A stretch of 10,405 nt of DNA from a bacterium. GTDB taxonomy: Bacteria > Bacillota > Clostridia > Oscillospirales > Acutalibacteraceae. Under the pieces are notes generated by a model. That model was not told the origin of the DNA. It saw only the letters and a program-made list of their open reading frames with translations, and did not search any database. The stretch lies in the NCBI GenBank assembly GCA_020626545.1, contig JAHKZS010000184.1, positions 1-10,405 of the forward strand, written 5' to 3'. The position numbers and the translations under genes are program-made. Below are positions 1 to 5,872 of this stretch, one piece after another (position 1 is the first letter of the stretch; the number at the start of each line of letters is the position of its first letter).

Positions 1-12
1 AGAGGCACATTA

Positions 13-89
13 TGGCGACCCGGATCGGGTTCGAACCGACGACCTCTAGCGTGACAGGCTAGCGTTCTAACCAACTGAACTACCGGGCC
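13..89 (-). tRNA. tRNA-Asp (anticodon GTC)
   Basis: Read on the minus strand this folds as a complete cloverleaf. The acceptor stem GGCCCGG pairs with CCGGGTC. The D arm has GTTC/GAAC. The anticodon stem CTAGC/GCTAG encloses the loop CTGTCAC, so the anticodon is GTC (Asp). The T arm has the loop TTCGAAC. The discriminator is G, as usual for tRNA-Asp, and CCA is encoded at 13-15. It lies 41 bases downstream of tRNA-Val and is probably cotranscribed with it. Its terminator would be outside the window. Confidence 0.96.
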
Positions 90-130
90 ATATGTAAGTC
101 AGTATGCGTGCATATGACATTTATTTTATG

Positions 131-206
131 TGGTGGGAGATACAGGGCTCGAACCTGTGACCCCCTGCTTGTAAGGCAGATGCTCTCCCAGCTGAGCTAA
201 TCTCCC
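131..206 (-). tRNA. tRNA-Val (anticodon TAC)
   Basis: A complete minus-strand cloverleaf. The acceptor stem GGGAGAT pairs with ATCTCCC, the D arm is GCTC/GAGC, the anticodon loop is CTTACAA (anticodon TAC, Val), the T loop is TTCGAGC, the discriminator is A, and CCA is encoded at 131-133. It is the first gene of a two-tRNA transcript with tRNA-Asp. Confidence 0.96.
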
Positions 207-210
207 ACAT

Positions 211-231
211 AGTCGCTTTGTTTCAGCGACT
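211..231 (-). other. Leader hairpin of the tRNA transcript
   Basis: A perfect 7-bp inverted repeat, AGTCGCT and AGCGACT, with a 7-base loop. It lies between the tRNA promoter and tRNA-Val, so it would form at or near the 5' end of the precursor. It has no T tract in either direction, so it is not a convincing terminator for hslO. It may be a processing or stability element; its function is unknown. Confidence 0.45.
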
Positions 232-236
232 AGATA

Positions 237-265
237 ATAATACAACAAATATGTCGAAATGTCAA
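237..265 (-). promoter_or_regulatory. Sigma-A promoter of the tRNA-Val/tRNA-Asp operon
   Basis: The minus strand has a perfect -35 TTGACA (260-265), a 17-base spacer and -10 TATTAT (237-242, 5 of 6). Transcription would start near 230, about 25 bases before tRNA-Val. A strong constitutive promoter is expected for tRNA genes. Confidence 0.88.
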
Positions 266-279
266 TACCTTTTTTGAAA

Positions 280-1161
280 TTATTTTTTGTTTTTTATAAT
301 TTTTTCAATATCATTCTCGGTAAAAATATAATTCTTATTGCAGAACTGGCAATTCACCTCAGCTGTACCGTTTTCGGTAAGACATTCGCGAAGCTCGTCC
401 TCGGGAAGCCCCATAAAGTAGCTCTCGATTTTTTCTCTGGAACAGCCGCACACGTAGTTTATCTCTTCCTCATCGAGAACCTCTACGTCGAATCCTTTTA
501 AAGCGGTTTTGCAAATTTCAAGAATACTCATACCCTTGGCGAACATCGTCGTTACAGGCTCCAGCTCGGTGATATTTTTCTCGAGCTTATCTATAGTGCT
601 GTCGTCGGCGCCGGGGAGAAGCTGGATTAAAAGTCCTCCCGCGAGCAGAACTCTCTCGTCCTCTTTATCGACAAGAACTCCTAAGGCGCATACTGTCGGT
701 ATCTGCTCCGAAGTAGCGTAGTAACTCGTAATATCCTCGGCAATCTCACCGCTTACGAGCGGAACTCGTCCGACGTAGGGATCTCGGCTGCCGTAATCTC
801 GGATAACGCCTAAGGTACCGTATTTACCCACTCCCGAAGCGACATTAATCTTGCCGTTATTATAATACTCGGTCGGGCAATCGGGGTTAGTTACATAGCC
901 CTTAACGTTTCCGTGGGAATCGCTTACCACTACAACCGAGCCGATAGGTCCGTCGCCGTTTACCTGCAAGGTAAGCTTAGCGTTATTCTGCTTTAAGCTC
1001 ATTCCCATCATAGAACCCGCGCACAGCAGTCTGCCTAAAGCGGCGGTCGCTACAGGGGTAGTTTTATGAAGTCTTTGAGCGGTAAATACAATATCGGAAG
1101 CGTCTACGGCGGAAGCCATTATCGCGCCGTCCGAAGTTATACATCTTATAATTTTATCCAT
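280..1161 (-). CDS. hslO: Hsp33, redox-regulated holdase chaperone
   Basis: This encodes a 293-residue cytoplasmic chaperone of the Hsp33 family. It is inactive when its four cysteines hold zinc, and becomes an unfolded-protein holdase when they are oxidised. All four are present near the C-terminus: Cys238 and Cys240 as CGC, then Cys271 and Cys274 as CQFC. The N-terminal two thirds matches the family core, with ASAVDASDIV near residue 17, TAALGRLL near 39, GDGPIG near 69 and a YGTLGV stretch in the middle. Length is normal. It is the last gene of a three-gene minus-strand operon and starts 8 bases after the methyltransferase stop. No clear terminator follows; the tRNA promoter begins 15 bases downstream of its stop. 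Pairing with a regulator and a methyltransferase does not by itself point to a special role. Confidence 0.97.
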   Translation of the reverse strand: MDKIIRCITSDGAIMASAVDASDIVFTAQRLHKTTPVATAALGRLLCAGSMMGMSLKQNNAKLTLQVNGDGPIGSVVVVSDSHGNVKGYVTNPDCPTEYYNNGKINVASGVGKYGTLGVIRDYGSRDPYVGRVPLVSGEIAEDITSYYATSEQIPTVCALGVLVDKEDERVLLAGGLLIQLLPGADDSTIDKLEKNITELEPVTTMFAKGMSILEICKTALKGFDVEVLDEEEINYVCGCSREKIESYFMGLPEDELRECLTENGTAEVNCQFCNKNYIFTENDIEKIIKNKK

Positions 1162-1169
1162 AATTCATC

Positions 1170-1910
1170 CTATATCTTTTCGGCGATATAGATAACCCTT
1201 TCTTCAGTATCGCAAGGCGCGTTTTCACTCATATCGCCGAGGCGTTTAACCACTCTAAAGCCCGAATTTTCAAGCATTTCGGTAAGCTCAACATCAGTAT
1301 AAGCCCGCTCACAAAAACTTTCCTCAAAGCGTTCGTAGAGTTCGCCGTTCGGCACGAAGAAGTTAATATCTATATCGACAATGTTATTTTCTTTTAAAGA
1401 ATTTTCCCACACACAATAAACCTCGTCCAAATCATACACAAAGGTATTATCGGCGAGGACATTTTTATGTTTATAGACGGTATTTACGTCGAAGATAAAC
1501 ATTCCGCCCTTATTCATAAACATAGAAACACGCTCGAACGTCTTTTTAACGTCGGCTATATCGGTCATATGATTAATGCTGTCGAGCGTACAGACGCAGG
1601 TATCAATACTACCGTAGAGGTTAAGCTCCTGCATTTTCTGGCGCAGAAATAGTATATCGTATCCCTGGGATACAGCCTTTTCATACGCGAAAGCGAGCAT
1701 TTCCTCCGAAGCGTCCGCTCCGTAGACATCGACGCCGAGTTTCTTAAGCTCGAGGGTAAGTTTACCCGTACCGCAAGCCAAATCGAGCGTAAGTCCCGTA
1801 TCGTGTCCGAGGTTTTTAAGCGTATTTACTATATATTCCGCGCGCTGTTTATAATCGACATTCAGGGTAAGCGCGTCGTAAAAATCGGCGAATATGCCGT
1901 AGGAATCCAT
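1170..1910 (-). CDS. Class I SAM-dependent methyltransferase
   Basis: A 246-residue soluble protein with a Rossmann-type SAM-binding fold. Motif I, LDLACGTG, is at residues 42-49. The acidic end of the second strand follows in VDVYGADAS, with Asp66 likely to contact the SAM ribose. TCVCTLDSINHM in the middle is the post-motif region seen in small-molecule and rRNA-type methyltransferases of this class, and a YERFEESFCERAYTDVEL segment near the C-terminus resembles the substrate lid of the Methyltransf_25 group. The substrate cannot be read from the sequence. The start codon shares its A with the stop of the upstream regulator (TAATG), which implies translational coupling. hslO follows after 8 bases. 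The family call is firm; a specific function would be a guess. Confidence 0.9.
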   Translation of the reverse strand: MDSYGIFADFYDALTLNVDYKQRAEYIVNTLKNLGHDTGLTLDLACGTGKLTLELKKLGVDVYGADASEEMLAFAYEKAVSQGYDILFLRQKMQELNLYGSIDTCVCTLDSINHMTDIADVKKTFERVSMFMNKGGMFIFDVNTVYKHKNVLADNTFVYDLDEVYCVWENSLKENNIVDIDINFFVPNGELYERFEESFCERAYTDVELTEMLENSGFRVVKRLGDMSENAPCDTEERVIYIAEKI

Positions 1911-2209
1911 TATTTATCTACCTTAATTCCCATATTCTTAAACGCGAGCATATAGCCGTCGGTATCCTCGTTGAGCGAGCGCTTTACACGGCTTATAGTA
2001 GCGGTGGAAGCGCCTGTCTGTTTAACGATTTCGTTATAGACAGTCTTTTCGTGGAGAAGCTTAGCCACGACGATTCGCTGAGACATAGCGTTTAACTCGG
2101 GCTGAGTGCATAAGTCCTCAAAAAAGCGATAGCAGTCTTCCTTAGTTTTTAAAGTAAGAATAGCCTCGAATAAAAAATCAGTCTGTTCATTCTTTAACTT
2201 AGAATTCAT
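1910..2209 (-). CDS. YerC/YecD family TrpR-like DNA-binding protein
   Basis: A 99-residue protein of the TrpR-related YerC/YecD family. The hallmark segments are CYRFFEDLCT, the QRIVVAKLL helix and a helix-turn-helix ending GASTATISRVKR, which is nearly identical to Bacillus subtilis YerC as I recall it. An in-frame start 69 bases upstream would give 122 residues. I chose the ATG at 2207-2209 for three reasons. It matches where family members begin. It follows an AGGAGG ribosome site. The best promoter has its -10 box inside the longer reading frame. It is the first gene of the operon with the methyltransferase and hslO. It probably acts as a transcriptional regulator; its ligand and targets are unknown. 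A palindrome at 2227-2240 in its leader is a possible autoregulatory site. Confidence 0.92.
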   Translation of the reverse strand: MNSKLKNEQTDFLFEAILTLKTKEDCYRFFEDLCTQPELNAMSQRIVVAKLLHEKTVYNEIVKQTGASTATISRVKRSLNEDTDGYMLAFKNMGIKVDK

Positions 2210-2214
2210 AAAGT

Positions 2215-2222
2215 TCCCTCCT
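2215..2222 (-). promoter_or_regulatory. Ribosome binding site that sets the yerC start
   Basis: AGGAGGGA on the minus strand ends 5 bases before the ATG at 2207-2209, giving suitable spacing from the AGGAGG core. The alternative start at 2278 has no comparable site and overlaps the promoter, so this site decides the start. Confidence 0.85.
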
Positions 2223-2226
2223 AAAT

Positions 2227-2240
2227 CAGTATTGATACTG
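2227..2240. promoter_or_regulatory. Perfect 6-2-6 palindrome in the yerC leader, possible operator
   Basis: CAGTAT-TG-ATACTG is a perfect inverted repeat lying between the predicted transcription start (about 2262) and the ribosome binding site. The first gene downstream encodes a TrpR-type DNA-binding protein, so an autoregulatory operator is plausible. It could also be chance, and binding is not shown. Confidence 0.4.
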
Positions 2241-2268
2241 TCGTACATTAAATTGATAAAGTAAATAT

Positions 2269-2297
2269 ATTTTACCATACGAAAGTGAATTTGTAAA
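2269..2297 (-). promoter_or_regulatory. Sigma-A promoter of the yerC-methyltransferase-hslO operon
   Basis: The minus strand has -35 TTTACA (2292-2297, 5 of 6), a 17-base spacer and -10 TAAAAT (2269-2274, 5 of 6), followed by a leader of about 50 bases. An overlapping alternative, TTGACG (2313-2318), 17 bases, TACAAA (2290-2295), is also acceptable, so tandem promoters are possible. Confidence 0.72.
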
Positions 2298-2425
2298 GAT
2301 TTTATTTTTCCTCGTCAAGCTTGTTAGTCCCTATCTTACAAGGCTATCCCCCGCAAAGATTAATCACTATAAAGTTTTGGATAAATAGGAAAGTTTCTGT
2401 TTCCTCGGTCAAGCAACCGAAAACT
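2298..2425. other. Gene-free stretch with local secondary structure
   Basis: No open frame or recognised RNA family is seen between the yerC promoter and the terminator of the secreted-protein gene. The minus strand carries two near-copies of GCTTGAC(C)GAGGAAA, at about 2402-2415 and 2308-2320. It also has a small CGGT/ACCG hairpin, a GGAAA/TTTCC hairpin next to it, and a CTTGT/ACAAG hairpin around 2319-2341. It may be a leader RNA, a small RNA or decayed sequence. I do not recognise a riboswitch in it. Confidence 0.4.
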
Positions 2426-2456
2426 GAAAAGCGCACGCATTACGCGTACGCTTTTC
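2426..2456 (-). terminator. Rho-independent terminator of the beta-helix protein gene
   Basis: A 13-bp stem with one G.U pair on the minus strand and a 5-base loop: GAAAAGCGTACGC pairs with GCGTGCGCTTTTC. The 3' arm ends in a T tract and AGTTTTC follows. It begins 25 bases after the stop of the 2482-4497 gene. The U tract is broken, so efficiency is uncertain. Confidence 0.7.
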
Positions 2457-2481
2457 TAAAAAACTTCTAAACCATTATAGG

Positions 2482-4497
2482 TCACTTGACTTTAATTTTT
2501 ACGGTTACGGTTTTCGAAGCCTTTTTATAACTGCTGTTTCCTTTAGCTGTTACTTTTACTTTTATCTTATAGGTACCCTTTTTAGTACCTTTTTTAACTT
2601 CAATTTTGCCCTTCTTAGTTACGCTGAGATATTTTGAGCCAGACAGTTTGGCGTAGGTTACTTTACCCTGAGCGTTCTTTACCGTGATTGCCGAAACGGT
2701 TTTCTTGGACTTTTTGAGCTTAGACTTCTTAACTGTTTTTGTCTTGGCTGATACTTTAAGAGTGTTAGCCTTTTTAGTCTTTTTAACAGTTTCAGTAGTA
2801 TCGGCGGATTTTTCAGTCTGCTCGACGGGAGCGGTTGTAACCTGTTCGGACGGAGCTTCGGTAGCTGTTGTCTCTCCGCTTGTATTAGTTTCGGGCTGAG
2901 TAGTCTGCTGACCGCTATTGTCCGCGGGCGGCTGCTGAGGATTGCCGTTTGAGTCTGTCGGCGGTTCAGGAGGCTGGTTGCCGTTGTTATTGCCTGATGG
3001 CTGGCTTCCGTTTTGCTCGGGCGGTTGCTGAGGATTGCCGTTTGAGTCTGTCGGCATCTCGGGCGGTTGGTTGCCGTTGTTGCCTGAGGGCTGGCTTCCA
3101 TTTTGCTCGGGCGGTTGATTATTACCTGACTGCTCAGCGGGTTCTGTTGAATTAGTTGATGACTGAGTATCCGCTGCCTGAGTAGTTTCTTCGGTTTCGG
3201 TTGATGCTGTAGCTCCTGTAGAGATATCTGTGCCGTTTACGTAGAGCTTATAGCCGTTAAAGTTGATATTCGAATAAGTTGAATCCGCGTCGGTAAGTGA
3301 CTTAACGTAGGTATTGCCTGTGAGAGTGAGTGTTGAATCAGCGGAGAGCGTAAGCTTTACAGTACCCTTATTAGCGTTATTTAAAGCGCCTTTGTATGTG
3401 CTGCCGTCGGTCATATTCATAGTGAGAGAAGATATACTGTCAACAATAATATTGCCCTCAACGTCCTGATTGCTGAGCTTAAGGGTTACGTCGCCGCCGT
3501 TTGAGCCGCTTGTTCCCCATGCTGCCGCTTCAATTCTCATAAAGTCTCCGTCGGAAGAATTGACAAATTTATTATTTGTAAGAGATATGGACGCGTCAGT
3601 GTTCGTGATATAGAATGTGTCGCCCTTATTTGTGGTAATAGTTGAATCTTTCGCCGTAAAGGACGAAGTGCCTTTATCGGCGTCGCCCGACATTGACTGG
3701 TAAAGGAAAATGTTCTTGTAAGTCGTAGACTGACCGTTGAGCTTATTATTCGTATCAGTAAGAGTTACGCCGTTTAATGTAACGGAGTTTTTACCCTCTA
3801 CTACAACGCCCTCGGAAGCGTTGGAAATAAGCTTCGCGTTATTCACGGTAACGTCGGCTGTGCTGTAAATCGAAGGAGAGCCCTGACCGTTTGTGGTATA
3901 TGTTCCGCCGTTTACGGTCATTGTTCCGCCGCCGCGGTCGCTTCTTATAGCGGCTGAGGAACCGCCCTGAGTAGTAACGGTAAGGTTTTCAGCGGTAAGA
4001 GTACCGCCGCCTGTTACCATAATTCCGCCTGAATTATTTGCGGAAGTATTAATAGTGGTATCGGAAATATTAACCGTACCTGTGCCGTAGGCGAATACTC
4101 CGTTGGCGTGGGAGCCGTTGGTTGTAACGGTTCCGCCGTTAATATTCAGAACCGCGCCGTTATAAACAAGTACGCAGGCGTTAGTTCCGTAGAAGTCAGA
4201 GCTTTCGCTCGACTCAGCGCCCGACTTTTTTACTGTCGGATTCGTGAGGGTTGAGGTTCCTCCCGAAACGAGCAGGGCGTTCTGTCCTCCTGTTGTGGAT
4301 GAATAGCTCGCGCCTGATTTTGTAGTGCTTGTGCTTATTTCAGTCGCTCCGGAATAGCTTGCGCTCGAAGAACTGTTCTGTCCCTGAGAGCTTCCTCCGG
4401 GGCCAGCGGCTGAGGCTGAAATAGTTGCCGCGCCTACGCTCGAAGCCAACATAGCGGATAAAATAATTGATAATGCTTTTTGCTTGAAGTTTTTCAT
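2482..4497 (-). CDS. Secreted beta-helix protein with repeat linker and lysine-rich Ig-like domain
   Basis: A 671-residue exported protein. Residues 1 to about 31 form a signal peptide (KNFKQK, a hydrophobic stretch, then a SASA-type cleavage region). From about 60 to 430 there are short repeated turns of alternating Thr/Ser/Asn/Gly and hydrophobic residues (such as LNINGGTVTTNG and MTVNGGTYTTNG), typical of a right-handed parallel beta-helix like those of pectate-lyase-type adhesins. Residues of about 433-570 form a low-complexity linker, first Thr/Glu-rich, then two QPPEQNGSQPSG-type repeats, then Thr/Glu-rich again. The last 100 residues (from about 571) form a lysine-rich Ig-like domain ending TVTVKIKVK. 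There is no LPXTG motif or C-terminal membrane helix, so it is probably released or held to the wall by charge. No catalytic residues can be assigned. AGGAGG precedes the ATG but lies in a long inverted repeat. It follows sigG after 84 bases. Confidence 0.85.
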   Translation of the reverse strand: MKNFKQKALSIILSAMLASSVGAATISASAAGPGGSSQGQNSSSSASYSGATEISTSTTKSGASYSSTTGGQNALLVSGGTSTLTNPTVKKSGAESSESSDFYGTNACVLVYNGAVLNINGGTVTTNGSHANGVFAYGTGTVNISDTTINTSANNSGGIMVTGGGTLTAENLTVTTQGGSSAAIRSDRGGGTMTVNGGTYTTNGQGSPSIYSTADVTVNNAKLISNASEGVVVEGKNSVTLNGVTLTDTNNKLNGQSTTYKNIFLYQSMSGDADKGTSSFTAKDSTITTNKGDTFYITNTDASISLTNNKFVNSSDGDFMRIEAAAWGTSGSNGGDVTLKLSNQDVEGNIIVDSISSLTMNMTDGSTYKGALNNANKGTVKLTLSADSTLTLTGNTYVKSLTDADSTYSNINFNGYKLYVNGTDISTGATASTETEETTQAADTQSSTNSTEPAEQSGNNQPPEQNGSQPSGNNGNQPPEMPTDSNGNPQQPPEQNGSQPSGNNNGNQPPEPPTDSNGNPQQPPADNSGQQTTQPETNTSGETTATEAPSEQVTTAPVEQTEKSADTTETVKKTKKANTLKVSAKTKTVKKSKLKKSKKTVSAITVKNAQGKVTYAKLSGSKYLSVTKKGKIEVKKGTKKGTYKIKVKVTAKGNSSYKKASKTVTVKIKVK
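2927..3118 (-). repeat. In-gene tandem repeat coding the Pro/Gln/Asn-rich linker
   Basis: Two nearly identical units of about 93 and 90 bp, for example AGGATTGCCGTTTGAGTC at 2938 and again at 3031. They encode QPPEQNGSQPSGNN, one with an extra Asn, then GNQPPE and PTDSNGNPQ. The one-codon length difference and a partial third unit suggest slippage or recombination, so copy number may vary between strains. Confidence 0.85.
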
Positions 4498-4501
4498 TAC
4501 T

Positions 4502-4544
4502 AAAACCTCCTGTCTTTGATTTGTGTATATATTACAGGAGTTTT
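4502..4544. promoter_or_regulatory. Inverted repeat covering the Shine-Dalgarno of the beta-helix gene
   Basis: AAAA(C)CTCCTGT at 4502-4513 pairs with ACAGGAGTTTT at 4534-4544: 11 bp with one bulged base and a 20-base AT-rich loop. On the minus strand the 3' arm contains the AGGAGG ribosome site, so in RNA the hairpin would hide it. If the promoter lies inside the loop (TAATATATA is there), the repeat would instead be a DNA operator. Confidence 0.6.
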
Positions 4545-4581
4545 ATTGAAAAAATATTGAAAAATCTTTAATTTTTAAAAA

Positions 4582-5361
4582 TTATTTTCCTTTTATTCTG
4601 TTCAGCGCGGTTTTTTCGATTCGGGATACCTGAGCCTGAGAGATACCAATTTCCGAAGCTACTTCCATCTGGGTTTTGCCTTTAAAAAATCTTAGTCCGA
4701 TAATTTTCTTTTCGCGATCGCTGAGATTTTTTATAGCGTCTTTCATCGAGATTTCGTCGAGCCAATCCTTGTCGTCGAAAGAATCGCCGATTTGATCCAT
4801 CACATATACCGTGTCGTTGCCGTCGGAAAACAGCGGTTCGTACAAGGACACGGGCTCGACAATCGCCTCGAGCGCGAGTACGACGGTTTCTTTCGGAAGC
4901 TTCAGTTCCTTAGCGATTTCTTCGACAGTGGGCTCGCGGTTCATTTTGTTGATAAGTTTTTCTTTAACCTGCATAGCGTGGTATGCGGTATCCCTCATCG
5001 ACCGCGAAACTCTAACCGAGTTGTTATCCCGAAGATACCGCCGAACCTCGCCTATAATCATCGGCACGCCGTAGGTAGAAAATCTAACGTCCATAGCGGG
5101 ATCGAAATGGTCTATCGCTTTTATAAGCCCGATTACGCCTACCTGGAACAAATCGTCGGGAGCTTCTCCCCTGCCCGAGAAGCGCTGGATTACCGACAGC
5201 ACTAGCCGAAGGTTTCCGTTTATCATTTTTTCACGCGCGAGTTTACGCTCGGATTCGGTTCCGTTTCGGATAATTCGGAGCAGTTCTTTTTTATCTTTTT
5301 CCGACAGGACTTTTAAATCCGAAGTATTTACACCGCATATTTCGACCTTATTATACTGCAA
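4582..5361 (-). CDS. sigG: RNA polymerase sporulation sigma factor SigG
   Basis: A 259-residue sigma-70 family factor that directs late forespore gene expression. The N-terminal NKVEICGVNTS (4-14) is a SigG hallmark. Region 2 includes NGNLRLVLSVIQRF (48-61), DDLFQVGVIGLIKAIDHFDP (69-88) and RFSTYGVPMIIGEVRRYLRDN (93-113). Region 3 is around 140-190 and includes EPVSLYEPLFSDG. The region 4 helix-turn-helix is GKTQMEVASEIGISQAQVSR (228-247). Length is normal. The start is TTG, preceded by AAAGGAGA at suitable spacing; no nearby ATG fits. In Bacilli sigG usually follows spoIIGA-sigE; here the neighbours are a small membrane protein and a secreted beta-helix protein. A SigF/SigG-type promoter upstream suggests the familiar autoregulatory control. 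No strong terminator separates it from the next gene. Confidence 0.97.
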   Translation of the reverse strand: MQYNKVEICGVNTSDLKVLSEKDKKELLRIIRNGTESERKLAREKMINGNLRLVLSVIQRFSGRGEAPDDLFQVGVIGLIKAIDHFDPAMDVRFSTYGVPMIIGEVRRYLRDNNSVRVSRSMRDTAYHAMQVKEKLINKMNREPTVEEIAKELKLPKETVVLALEAIVEPVSLYEPLFSDGNDTVYVMDQIGDSFDDKDWLDEISMKDAIKNLSDREKKIIGLRFFKGKTQMEVASEIGISQAQVSRIEKTALNRIKGK

Positions 5362-5367
5362 AAAAAT

Positions 5368-5375
5368 TCTCCTTT
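5368..5375 (-). promoter_or_regulatory. Ribosome binding site for the TTG start of sigG
   Basis: AAAGGAGA on the minus strand, with 7 bases between AGGAG and the TTG at 5359-5361. This site and the conserved N-terminal sequence fix TTG as the start. Confidence 0.8.
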
Positions 5376-5392
5376 AACAATTACTCTGTTAA

Positions 5393-5422
5393 AAGTATTG
5401 CCAAATGAGATTTTATAATTCA
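5393..5422 (-). promoter_or_regulatory. Forespore (SigF/SigG-type) promoter of sigG
   Basis: The minus strand has TGAATT at 5417-5422, a 17-base spacer and AATACTT at 5393-5399. As I recall it, the Bacillus SigG consensus is TGAATA, about 17-18 bases, CATACTA. Agreement is 5 of 6 and 5 of 7. The predicted start is about 25 bases before the TTG. It is inferred from the match alone. Confidence 0.62.
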
Positions 5423-5518
5423 GCCAGTTTAATTACTTAACTTTTATAAAAAAAAATAAATGTCAATAATATAATGCCGTATAATTAATTAAAAAGATAT
5501 TTCTATATTAATAAGCGC

Positions 5519-5545
5519 AAAAAAAGACGGCTTTCGCCGTCTTTT
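5519..5545 (-). terminator. Rho-independent terminator of the small membrane protein gene
   Basis: AAAAGACGGC and GCCGTCTTTT pair over 10 bp with a GAAA tetraloop on the minus strand, followed by a run of T residues. The stem begins at the stop codon itself, so stop and terminator are contiguous. On the plus strand the T run is only four, so it acts mainly on the minus strand. Confidence 0.92.
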
Positions 5546-5724
5546 CAGTCGTGCTTTTCATGAGCTAAGTAAATTGGAACACAAGCTATCGCTACGAATA
5601 GCAGTAACATAACGGGGCTCGCGTTCGCGATACCGCTGCCGAGAAGGCTTGCGATAATAAACATTACTGCAATAAGGCAGAGGACCAGCACAAGACTCAC
5701 TACCTTGATATGCTTTTGAAACAT
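5545..5724 (-). CDS. Small hydrophobic membrane protein (59 residues)
   Basis: A short gene with full signals: a strong promoter at 5771-5799, GGAGG 8-9 bases before the ATG, and a terminator starting at the TGA. The protein starts MFQKHIKVV, has a hydrophobic segment at about residues 9-29, a short SGIANASP turn, a second hydrophobic segment at about 37-54, and ends LAHEKHD. This predicts two membrane helices, probably with both ends in the cytoplasm, since the basic N-terminus favours the inside. I do not recognise the family; holin-like, stress or respiratory accessory roles are all possible, with nothing to choose between them. A 62-residue frame over the same bases, starting at 5746, has no sensible composition and is a shadow. 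Confidence 0.82.
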   Translation of the reverse strand: MFQKHIKVVSLVLVLCLIAVMFIIASLLGSGIANASPVMLLLFVAIACVPIYLAHEKHD

Positions 5725-5770
5725 ATTCTTTTTCCTCCGTTTTCACACACCATCATCCAAATGGGACTTC

Positions 5771-5799
5771 ATTATAATTCGCACGGAGAAAAAAGTCAA
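5771..5799 (-). promoter_or_regulatory. Strong sigma-A promoter of the small membrane protein gene
   Basis: -35 TTGACT (5794-5799, 5 of 6), 17-base spacer, -10 TATAAT (5771-5776, perfect). The leader is about 40 bases. Confidence 0.92.
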
Positions 5800-5815
5800 G
5801 CGCAATTACAACAAT

Positions 5816-5843
5816 TTTTTACAGTGTAACAACTTTGTAAAAA
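5816..5843. other. AT-rich inverted repeat after galE
   Basis: TTTTTACA and TGTAAAAA, 8 bp with a 12-base loop, lie about 30 bases past the galE stop. It could be a weak terminator for galE or a regulatory site upstream of the small membrane protein promoter. With no G/C-rich stem, neither is firm. Confidence 0.3.
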
Positions 5844-5872
5844 TAAATTATAATTTCAATAAAGAAAAATAA

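Noticed and set aside
211..231. Terminator for hslO
   Set aside because: The hairpin has no T tract and sits downstream of a strong tRNA promoter, within the tRNA leader.
2298..2425. Riboswitch (cyclic di-GMP, THF, cobalamin, T-box and others were considered)
   Set aside because: None of the conserved cores of these families could be found on either strand.
2679..3101. A 140-residue minus-strand frame inside the beta-helix gene
   Set aside because: It comes from reading the Pro/Gln/Asn repeat and Lys-rich region in another frame; the Arg/Gln/Pro-rich composition is an artefact of the repeat.
4792..5205. A 137-residue plus-strand frame inside sigG
   Set aside because: It lies wholly antisense to an unmistakable sigG, with no family resemblance. 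It is a shadow frame.
5558..5746. A 62-residue minus-strand frame over the small membrane protein gene
   Set aside because: Its composition is low in hydrophobic residues and rich in Arg/Tyr/Ser, and its start is not behind a ribosome site. The overlapping 59-residue frame has all signals and clear membrane helices.
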